From Lutibacter sp. Hel_I_33_5 (lineage in GTDB: Bacteria > Bacteroidota > Bacteroidia > Flavobacteriales > Flavobacteriaceae): DNA of 64,000 nucleotides. This document shows, piece after piece, positions 43,701 through 55,700 of the stretch (position 1 is its first letter; every line of letters begins with the position of its first letter). The stretch lies in assembly GCF_007827455.1 (NCBI RefSeq), contig NZ_VISM01000001.1, positions 496,001 to 560,000 of the forward strand. Direction: 5' to 3'. The position numbers and the translations under genes were made by a program. The notes beneath the pieces were generated by a model, which worked only from the letters and a program-made list of their open reading frames with translations, searched no databases and had not been told where the DNA came from.

Positions 43701-46700
43701 CATCTGGATCTAAGTAATCTGGTATACAATCACCATCAGTATCAGTAAATGCAGGATTTAGTCCAGGACAATTAGAAACTGAATTTGAAGTTTGTACGCT
43801 CGCAATTCTAAAAGCACCAAAACTTCTAAACTCTTCAATAGTATCTACACCATCACCATCATCGTCCATGTCTTGAAAGTTTGGAATACCATCATTATCT
43901 GTATCAGTTAATGGTAAAGCCACGCCATTTATTCCTCCAACTACATTTGTGTCTACAGCATCATCTAATCCATCATTATCTATATCGTTTATAAGTGTTC
44001 CATCTGAGTTAATATTATCTACAACTCCATCAAAATTAGTATCTATTCCTCCTCCTTCATATATATCGTTAAGAGTGTCTCCATCAGAATCTAAATCTAA
44101 GTGATCAGGAATACCATCATCATCTGTATCTCTTGTTAAGTCTCCATTTTGTTCAACTAAATCTGTGATACCATCATTATCGTCATCTATATCTTCAAAA
44201 TCATATATACCATCTCCATCAGTATCAATGTTATGAACAGGATCTAAATAGTTTGGTGTGCCATCTCCATCTGTATCGTCATTGGTTGGATCACCATCAT
44301 TATTTGTATCCTCGTCTACAGTATCAATTCCATCTCCGTCATCATCTGTGTCTAAATAGTTTGGTGTACCATCTCCATCTGTATCATCATTGGCTGGATC
44401 GTTATCTGCATCAACATCTTCATCTATAGTATCTACTCCGTCTCCATCATCATCTGGATCTAAATAATTTGGTGTACCATCTCCATCTGTATCATCATTG
44501 GTTGGATTGTTATCTGCATCAACATCTTCTTCTGCAGTATCGATTCCATCTCCGTCATCATCTGGATCTAAATAGTTTGGTGTACCATCTCCGTCTGTAT
44601 CGTCATTTGTTGGATCGTTATCTGAATCAACATCTTCTTCTGCAGTATCGATTCCATCTCCATCATCATCTGGATCTAAATAGTTTGGTGTACCATCTCC
44701 ATCTGTATCATCATTGGTTGGATTGTTATCTGCATCAACATCCTCATCTACAGTGTCAATTCCATCACCGTCATCATCTGGATCTAAATAGTTCGGTGTT
44801 CCATCTCCATCAGTATCATCATTGGTTGGATCGTTATCTGCATCAACATCCTCATCTATAGTATCTACTCCGTCTCCATCGTCATCTGGATCTAAATAAT
44901 TTGGTGTACCATCTCCATCAGTATCATCATTGGTTGGATCGTTATCTGCATCAACATCCTCATCTACGGTGTCAATTCCATCTCCATCATCATCTGGATC
45001 TAAATAATTTGGTGTACCATCTCCATCAGTATCATCATTGGTTGGATCGTTATCTGCATCAACATTTTCTTCTGCGGTATCGATTCCATCGCCATCATCA
45101 TCTGGATCTAAATAGTTCGGTGTTCCATCTCCATCAGTATCATCATTGGCTGGATCGTTATCTGCATCAACATCTTCATCTATAGTATCTACTCCGTCTC
45201 CATCATCATCTGGATCTAAATAATTTGGTGTACCATCTCCATCTGTATCATCGTTGGTTGGATCGTTATCTGCATCAACATCTTCTTCTGCGGTATCGAT
45301 TCCATCTCCGTCATCATCTGGATCTAAATAGTTCGGTGTTCCATCTCCATCAGTATCATCATTGGTTGGATCGTTATCTGCATCAACATCCTCATCTACG
45401 GTGTCAATTCCATCTCCATCATCATCTGGATCTAAATAGTTTGGTGTACCATCTCCGTCTGTATCATCGTTGGTTGGGTCGTTATCTGCATCAACATCTT
45501 CATCTACGGTATCTACTCCGTCTCCGTCATCATCTGGATCTAAATAGTTTGGTGTTCCATCTCCATCTGTATCATCATTTGTTGGATCGTTATCTGCATC
45601 AACATCTTCATCTACGGTATCTACTCCGTCTCCATCATCATCTGGATCTAAATAGTTTGGTGTTCCATCTCCATCTGTATCGTCATTTGTTGGATTGTTA
45701 TCTGAATCAACATTCTCATTTACGGTATCGATTCCATCTCCATCATCATCTATATCTTGGAAATCTCGAACTCCGTCATTATCTGTATCTGGGATAGGTA
45801 ATCCCATTCCACCACTGTCTGAATCTAAAGCATCATCTAATCCATCATTATCTATATCATTTATTAATGATCCATCGGGATTAATATCATCGACGACTCC
45901 ATCATTATTAGTGTCTATTCCACCTGCTTCAATAATATCCTTAACTCCATCTCCATCTGAATCCAAATCTAAATGATCAGGAATTCCATCATTATCAGTA
46001 TCTCTTGTAATGTCTCCACCTTGTTCAACAACGTCTGGAATACCATCATTATCATCATCTAAATCTTCAGAATCAACGCTGCCGTCATTATCTGTATCTT
46101 TCTGAACTATAACTTTTATTGTTCCTTGATTAGAGGTTAAACCTTCATTATCATTTACAGTATAAAATAAACTAGCTTCTCCTGAAAAATCTAATACAGG
46201 CTCAAAAGTTACAACTCCATTTATGTTTACAGTCCAAATCCCCTCTGCTTTTGTTATAGTACTATCTTTAATTGTAGTGTTTGGTTCTAAATCTACCGAA
46301 GCAACATCAATGTTTCCATCTATATCAGTATCATTAGTTGTTACATTAACTGTAGCTGGCACTTCTTCATTAGTGGTAACTGTATCATCTACTGCTACAG
46401 GTGCATCATTCTCTGAAGTTACTGTGATATCTACTGTTCCAGTTACTGTATCTGTACCGTCATTTACAGTATAGTTAAAGTCACCTGGATTGTCTGTTCC
46501 ATTATAATCCGTTGGTGCATCATAAACCAAGCCTTCTAATTCTGTTGGTGTTAATACATCACCTGTTGAGACTGGAGTACCATCTGATTTCTTTATCGTT
46601 CCTAATGTTGGTACTTCTGATACCGTGATTGTTAAAGCATCACCTTCTTCATCCGTCGGTGCAGTTAATCCTAAGTCTGTGCCTGTACTATCTTCTGATA

Positions 46701-49700
46701 CTGAAATACTTCCACTATCTACTACAGGTGCATCATTCTCTGAAGTTACTGTGATATCTACTGTTCCAGTTACTGTATCTGTACCGTCATTTACAGTATA
46801 GTTAAAGTCACCTGGATTGTCTGTTCCATTATAGTCCGTTGGTGCATCATAAACCAAGCCTTCTAATTCTGTTGGTGTTAATACATCACCTGTTGAGACT
46901 GGAGTACCATCTGATTTCTTTATCGTTCCTAATGTTGGTACTTCTGATACCGTGATTGTTAAAGCATCACCTTCTTCATCTGTCGGTGCAGCTAATCCTA
47001 AGTCTGTGCCTGTACTATCTTCTGATACTGAAATACTTCCACTATCTACTACAGGTGCATCATTCTCTGAAGTTACTGTGATATCTACTGTTCCAGTTAC
47101 TGTATCTGTACCGTCATTTACAGTATAGTTAAAGTCACCTGGATTGTCTGTTCCATTATAATCCGTTGGTGCATCATAAACCAAGCTTTCTAATTCTGTT
47201 GGTGTTAATACATCACCTGTTGAGACTGGAGTACCATCTGATTTCTTTATCGTTCCTAATGTTGGTACTTCTGATACCGTGATTGTTAAAGCATCACCTT
47301 CTTCATCCGTCGGTGCAGCTAATCCTAAGTCTGTGCCTGTACTATCTTCTGATACTGAAATACTTCCACTATCTACTACAGGTGCATCGTTCTCTGAAGT
47401 TACTGTGATATCTACTGTTCCAGTTACTGTGTCTGTACCGTCATTTACAGTATAGCTAAAGTCACCTGGATTGTCTGTTCCATTATAATCCGTTGGTGCA
47501 TCATAAACCAAGCCTTCTAATTCTGTTGGTGTTAATACATCACCTGTTGAGACTGGAGTACCATCTGATTTCTTTATCGTTCCTAATGTTGGTACTTCTG
47601 ATACCGTGATTGTTAAAGCATCACCTTCTTCATCCGTCGGTGCAGTTAATCCTAAGTCTGTGCCTGTACTATCTTCTGATACTGAAATACTTCCACTATC
47701 TACTACAGGTGCATCGTTCTCTGAAGTTACTGTGATATCTACTGTTCCAGTTACTGTGTCTGTACCGTCATTTACAGTATAGCTAAAGTCACCTGGATTG
47801 TCTGTTCCATTATAGTCCGTTGGTGCATCATAAACCAAGCCTTCTAATTCTGTTGGTGTTAATACATCACCTGTTGAGACTGGAGTACCATCTGATTTCT
47901 TTATCGTTCCTAATGTAGGTACTTCTGATACCGTGATTGTTAAAGCATCACCTTCTTCATCTGTCGGTGCAGCTAATCCTAAGTCTGTGCCTGTACTATC
48001 TTCTGATACTGAAATACTTCCACTATCTACTACAGGTGCATCATTCTCTGAAGTTACTGTGATATCTACTGTTCCAGTTACTGTGTCTGTACCGTCATTT
48101 ACAGTATAGTTAAAGTCACCTGGATTGTCTGTTCCATTATAGTCCGTTGGTGCATCATAAACCAAGCCTTCTAATTCTGTTGGTGTTAATACATCACCTG
48201 TTGAGACTGGAGTACCATCTGATTTCTTTATCGTTCCTAATGTTGGTACTTCTGATACCGTGATTGTTAAAGCATCACCTTCTTCATCTGTTGGTGCAGC
48301 TAATCCTAAGTCTGTGCCTGTACTATCTTCTGATACTGAAATACTTCCACTATCTACTACAGGTGCATCGTTCTCTGAAGTTACTGTGATATCTACTGTT
48401 CCAGTTACTGTGTCTGTACCGTCATTTACAGTATAGCTAAAGTCACCTGGATTGTCTGTTCCATTATAATCCGTTGGTGCATCATAAACCAAGCCTTCTA
48501 ATTCTGTTGGTGTTAATACATCACCTGTTGAGACTGGAGTACCATCTGATTTCTTTATCGTTCCTAATGTAGGTACTTCTGATACCGTGATTGTTAAAGC
48601 ATCACCTTCTTCATCTGTCGGTGCAGCTAATCCTAAGTCTGTGCCTGTACTATCTTCTGATACTGAAATACTTCCACTATCTACTACAGGTGCATCATTC
48701 TCTGAAGTTACTGTGATATCTACTGTTCCAGTTACTGTGTCTGTACCGTCATTTACAGTATAGTTAAAGTCACCTGGATTGTCTGTTCCATTATAGTCCG
48801 TTGGTGCATCATAAACCAAGCCTTCTAATTCTGTTGGTGTTAATACATCACCTGTTGAGACTGGAGTACCATCTGATTTCTTTATCGTTCCTAATGTTGG
48901 TACTTCTGATACCGTGATTGTTAAAGCATCACCTTCTTCATCTGTTGGTGCAGCTAATCCTAAGTCTGTGCCTGTACTATCTTCTGATACTGAAATACTT
49001 CCACTATCTACTACAGGTGCATCGTTCTCTGAAGTTACTGTGATATCTACTGTTCCAGTTACTGTGTCTGTACCGTCATTTACAGTATAGCTAAAGTCAC
49101 CTGGATTGTCTGTTCCATTATAATCCGTTGGTGCATCATAAACCAAGCCTTCTAATTCTGTTGGTGTTAATACATCACCTGTTGAGACTGGAGTACCATC
49201 TGATTTCTTTATCGTTCCTAATGTTGGTACTTCTGATACCGTGATTGTTAAAGCATCACCTTCTTCATCTGTTGGTGCAGCTAATCCTAAGTCTGTGCCT
49301 GTACTATCTTCTGATACTGAAATACTTCCACTATCTACTACAGGTGCATCATTCTCTGAAGTTACTGTGATATCTACTGTTCCAGTTACTGTATCTGTAC
49401 CGTCATTTACAGTATAGTTAAAGTCACCTGGATTGTCTGTTCCATTATAGTCCGTTGGTGCATCATAAACCAAGCCTTCTAATTCTGTTGGTGTTAATAC
49501 ATCACCTGTTGAGACTGGAGTACCATCTGATTTCTTTATCGTTCCTAATGTTGGTACTTCTGATACCGTGATTGTTAAAGCATCACCTTCTTCATCTGTC
49601 GGTGCAGCTAATCCTAAGTCTGTGCCTGTACTATCTTCTGATACTGAAATACTTCCACTATCTACTACAGGTGCATCGTTCTCTGAAGTTACTGTGATAT

Positions 49701-52700
49701 CTACTGTTCCAGTTACTGTGTCTGTACCGTCATTTACAGTATAGTTAAAGTCACCTGGATTGTCTGTTCCATTATAGTCCGTTGGTGCATCATAAACCAA
49801 GCCTTCTAATTCTGTTGGTGTTAATACATCACCTGTTGAGACTGGAGTACCATCTGATTTCTTTATCGTTCCTAATGTTGGTACTTCTGATACCGTGATT
49901 GTTAAAGCATCACCTTCTTCATCTGTTGGTGCAGCTAATCCTAAGTCTGTGCCTGTACTATCTTCTGATACTGAAATACTTCCACTATCTACTACAGGTG
50001 CATCGTTCTCTGAAGTTACTGTGATATCTACTGTTCCAGTTACTGTGTCTGTACCGTCATTTACAGTATAGCTAAAGTCACCTGGATTGTCTGTTCCATT
50101 ATAGTCCGTTGGTGCATCATAAACCAAGCCTTCTAATTCTGTTGGTGTTAATACATCACCTGTTGAGACTGGAGTACCATCTGATTTCTTTATCGTTCCT
50201 AATGTTGGTACTTCTGATACCGTGATTGTTAAAGCATCACCTTCTTCATCCGTCGGTGCAGCTAATCCTAAGTCTGTGCCTGTACTATCTTCTGATACTG
50301 AAATACTTCCACTATCTACTACAGGTGCATCATTCTCTGAAGTTACTGTGATATCTACTGTTCCAGTTACTGTATCTGTACCGTCATTTACAGTATAGTT
50401 AAAGTCACCTGGATTGTCTGTTCCATTATAGTCCGTTGGTGCATCATAAACCAAGCCTTCTAATTCTGTTGGTGTTAATACATCACCTGTTGAGACTGGA
50501 GTACCATCTGATTTCTTTATCGTTCCTAATGTTGGTACTTCTGATACCGTGATTGTTAAAGCATCACCTTCTTCATCTGTCGGTGCAGCTAATCCTAAGT
50601 CTGTGCCTGTACTATCTTCTGATACTGAAATACTTCCACTATCTACTACAGGTGCATCGTTCTCTGAAGTTACTGTGATATCTACTGTTCCAGTTACTGT
50701 GTCTGTACCGTCATTTACAGTATAGTTAAAGTCACCTGGATTGTCTGTTCCATTATAGTCCGTTGGTGCATCATAAACCAAGCCTTCTAATTCTGTTGGT
50801 GTTAATACATCACCTGTTGAGACTGGAGTACCATCTGATTTCTTTATCGTTCCTAATGTAGGTACTTCTGATACCGTGATTGTTAAAGCATCACCTTCTT
50901 CATCTGTCGGTGCAGCTAATCCTAAGTCTGTGCCTGTACTATCTTCTGATACTGAAATACTTCCACTATCTACTACAGGTGCATCGTTAACTGGACTTAC
51001 AGTAATCTTTTGATTTGAAGTGGTTGTCTCTCCTTGTCCATCGGTTATTTCATATGGAATTGTTACCAATCCATTGAAATCATCTTTTGGTGTAAAACTG
51101 ATCACCCCTGATGCATCTATTGTTACTACACCATCTGTCAAGGTAATCGTTTGTGCATTTCCTGTTAAAGTAGTGCCTCCTATTTTAGTAACTGAAACGG
51201 TACCTCCGTCTGGATCACTATCTCCCGTTAATGGCATTAATGTAACTGCCATTTCTTCTGGGGTTGTATAGGTATCTTCTGCCGCTATTGGCGGTGTGTT
51301 TGCTAGTGGAATACTAATCGTTGCTGGACTAGCGTCTTCTAAGCCTTCATTATCTTTTGCCGCAAGGGTAAAGCTTGTATTTACATTGCTTGTTCCATCT
51401 GGATCAAAGGTTAAGGTCGCTACTTCTGTAGGGCTTAACTCTTCTGAAGATGTTACTGTTTTTATTGTACCTGTTCCATCTTCTGTGTATTGTAAAACGC
51501 CTCCACTTGGTAAGGTTTTTATAACATAACCTACAACACTTCCATCTGGGTCATTTGCCGTAAAGGTTGGCAATGCTGTTGGTCCTGCCGAGCTACTAAT
51601 AGCTGGCGCTGTTTTATTATCCGTTGTTGGTGGTGCATTCAGTGGAATGGTATAGGTTGCTCCGCTTGTATCTGTTACGCCGTCATCATCTTTGGCTGCA
51701 ACAGTAAAGGTTTGATCGGTACTGGTAGTTCCTGCTGGGTCAAAGGTTAAGGTGTTCGCTTCTGCGACACTTAATTCTTCGCCTTCTGTAACTGTTTTTA
51801 TAGTGCCTGTTCCATCTTCTGTATATTGTAAGCTACCTCCTGTTGGTAAATTGGTAAAGATATAACCTGCAATGGTTCCATCTGTATCGGTTCCTGTTGG
51901 TGGCGGTAATAGGGTTGCTCCTGCATCGGTACTGATTGTTGGACTGGTTACCGCATTGGTATCTGGTCCTACATTGGCTGCTGTTACTGATAATGAAGCG
52001 CTACTTGTTGCGGTAAAACATGTGTTGTTTGCATGGGTAACCGTTACAAAGTATTCTTTACCATTTAAATTTAATGGGGTTCCTGTAATTGTTAACGTTT
52101 TTGTCGTTGTTCCGCCATAAGGGGCTACATCTGTTAACGCAACACCTGATCCTGATGGATCGCCTAAATACCAGGTATATCGTAATCCTGAATCTGCATT
52201 GTTGGCTGTACCATAGGTGGGTGTTCCTCCGTTATATGCCGTTGCACTCTCTGCTGAAGCGGATACCGTAAAATTGGTGTCGTTACCTTCTACTGTGGTG
52301 GTATTAGATGGGGTTGAAGCTAAGGCTGTAGCTTGTACTGCGATAATCTCATCGCCTGTAGCGCCATTATAACTGGTTGCTAAAATAGCTCCTGATGTAA
52401 TTACTTGACCCATAGCGTTTACGCCATCGCCATCTACAAGACCATCATTATTTACATCGATTCCTCCTGATTCTATAGCATCTTTACATCCATCGCCATC
52501 ACTGTCTAAATCAAATTTATTAGGGATTCCATCACTATCTGTATCACAAATTCCTACATTATCTTTTAACTCTATAGACCTGTCTATATAAATCTCTTCT
52601 AGTTTTGCATTTACTGTTGTACCTGAAATACCATACAATCTAAACTTATTTGCTAAGAAATTAAGATTATTTGTTATTACAAACTCTCCTCCTCCTAATG

Positions 52701-55700
52701 CATTTACTTGAGCACCAGAAGCTGTATATTCATTAGAAATTGGCTTCCAAGTAGCACTTACATTATCATATGCTTGTAATATAACTTTTGATCCACTAGA
52801 TAAAAAAGTATTAGTTATAGCTGTTCCATGATCATGTCTAATTCTAGTAATTAAAAGTGGACATGCTGTTGAGAACTCATAGAGAGATTTATTTGCAATA
52901 GCTTCTCCGTTTGTGTAATAAATAGAGTTAACAGCCTCGAACGTACCATCTATAACATTAGTAATCGCACCAGATTCCAAAGTCATCTCTGTTGTTATTG
53001 GTGTTATAATTGCTGTTCGATCAAAACCTGCATAGTTCTGTGTTAAACAGTCTGTAACAGCTTGACAACTTTCTTCTGTATCTAATATCCCATCATTATC
53101 ATCGTCTAAATCTACACTGTCTATTATGCCATCTCCATCCGTATCTGTATCTGTACAGTCTTTTATAGCATTGTTTGTTGCATCTGAATACGTAGAAATA
53201 TAATCTGTTTTACCATCATTTACTGTACCTCCGTTTGCTCCATTATCTACAGCATCTACTAATCCATCATTATTGACATCTACATCAGGAAATGAAAAAC
53301 CAGTTGTTAAATCTGTTGTTGCTCCAGCTTCTAAAGCATCAGAACATCCATCACCATCAGAATCTAAATCTAATCTATCTACAATTCCATCACCGTCTGT
53401 ATCTTTATCTATACAGGTGTATGCTGAATTTTTATCTGATACTTTAAAATTTTCAAATGTTTTGTCAATTACACCAGATGAGAAAACAATTTTATAATCG
53501 CTATTCTGACCTTGAAAAGATCTGTATTGTGCACCATTTCTTTTTAATGTTACAAAACCAGTTTCATCAATATCCATTTCAAATTTATCCCCAGCGGTAT
53601 AAGCGTTATGACCAGTTTGCGCATTATTATGTAATGACCAATGTCCACCTGCAGCTAAATATATTTTTTCTCCTAAATCTAAGTAACCATTAGGTACTTC
53701 TGTTCTGTTAGTAGCTATTAAACCAATCATTGCGTAATTTTCAACTGTGGGAACTGTAAACTCTAAATGAATAGGTAATGAATATACTTGGTCTGAATAT
53801 GTTGATTTCCAAGTATTATTGCTTGTTAAATCTAATGTTGATCCGTCAAAACTAGAAATTATAGAAGTAGAACCATGAAATGAAGCTCCATTTAAATCTT
53901 CTGATTGTCCACAGTTTATAGATTCTGTTGAATCTAATATCCCATCATTATCATCGTCTAAATCTACACTGTCTATTATACCGTCATTATCAGTATCTAT
54001 ATCTGAATCGGTACAATTTTTTATGCTATCATCTATTGCATTTGAATAGGTAAGTGTATAATCTGTATTACCATCATTATTTGCATCAACAGCATCCACT
54101 AAACCATCGTTATTAGAATCTATATATGGAAAAGAATAGTTTGCGTTTGTATTTGTAGTTGCTCCTGCTTCAAAAGCATCAGAACAACCGTCATTATCTG
54201 AATCTAAATCTAAATGATTTGGAATACCGTCATTATCGGTATCACAAACTTGTGAAGGATTTTCAAAAGTAAAGTTATAAGTATTATAACATGTATAAGA
54301 AGATCTATTCGTAGCTGTACCATCACCAAAAGCTCCATTTGAATTGTGACCAACATTACAGTATTCTCCTGATGAGGAAATTAGAGGAGTAATATGCCCA
54401 CCGTTTTCAACTAAATCATAAGTATTGGATACTGTCCCGTTTGGAATTGATGGTAATCTCTCAATGTCATTATTTAGTCCAACTATTGTTCTCTCATCAT
54501 TATAACCCCAACTTAATAAAGATTTATCTGATAATAATACTGAAGCAGTAGCGTTTGATTCTCCATCGTTATCTTGTGCAGAAAGAAAAACAACATTCTC
54601 TAAGTCTGCTGTACCAGCTGGATTTTTAACAGTTACCCATGTCCTTGATTCTGTTGTGTTTGTACCAATTCCTAATTGACCAACATTATTAGCTCCTAAA
54701 CTATATACTTTACCATTACTTCCTAAAACATAATATACTGAAGCTGATACTTCAGAACTATAACTTGTCGCAATTTGAATAGCCGTAACTCCAGAAGGTA
54801 AAGGGTTTGTCATTAATGTAGGGACAAGTAATCCATCTTCATCATCTATACCTGTACCATTTCCAAGATAGGCTCCTCTACCCCATGTATAAAGATCACC
54901 ACTGTTAGTAAGTGCAAAAGCTGAACGTCCATTATAACGAACTTCTTTTATTGATGTTAAATTTGCTTTTTTCCAAATTGTATCGTCATTTTGATCATCG
55001 CCTCCATTTCCTAAAACAGCATTTATAGAATTTGCACCATCATTTAATACCCAAACATCTCCAGAGTTAGTTAATATCATTATTGCTTTTGATGAAGCAG
55101 TTATTTTTTTAACATCTGAGGGACTAACTGATGGCGGCATATTTAGAGACTGAAAACGATTTCCTACTGATGAAAAAACATCATAATTACCCCATACATA
55201 TAAACCAGTGGTTGTCATCAAGGCAAATTGCACTTTAGCATCACTACTAGAGCCTAAAGTAACATGAAGTGGTGTCCCCGAATAATTATAACCATTTGCT
55301 GGAGTTATAGGTGTAGGAGTTAAATGATCTGAAGTTCCGTTTGATCTTGAATTTTCTCCATGTACAGTAAATTCTGAATCTGTTTTTATAATAACGGAAT
55401 GAAAAGAGGCTTGTATTTTATCTGTTAAGTGGGTTAAAAATTGACCTTCAGTTCCTCCTTCACATTCATCGGTATCCAAAACACCATCATTATCATCATC
55501 TATATCTACGCTGTCAATAATACCGTCGTTATCTGAATCTATATCAGTATTTGTATCTGTACAATTTTTTATGCTATCATTTATAGCATTTGAATAGGTT
55601 AGTGTATAATCTGTAGCACCATCATTATTATTATCTACAACATCTACTAAACCATCATTATTAGAATCTATATATGGAAAAGCATAATCTGTACTTGTAT

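Noticed and set aside
38235..45797. Long plus-strand frames rich in His, Leu and Tyr (for example 38235-38774, 39858-40409, 45225-45797)
   Set aside because: They are antisense reflections of the Asp-rich TSP3 arrays of the minus-strand giant gene and share its 108-bp period.
38050..50971. Regularly spaced repeats that could suggest CRISPR arrays
   Set aside because: The periods (108 and 327 bp) are multiples of three, lie within one open frame, have no unique spacers, and no cas genes are near.
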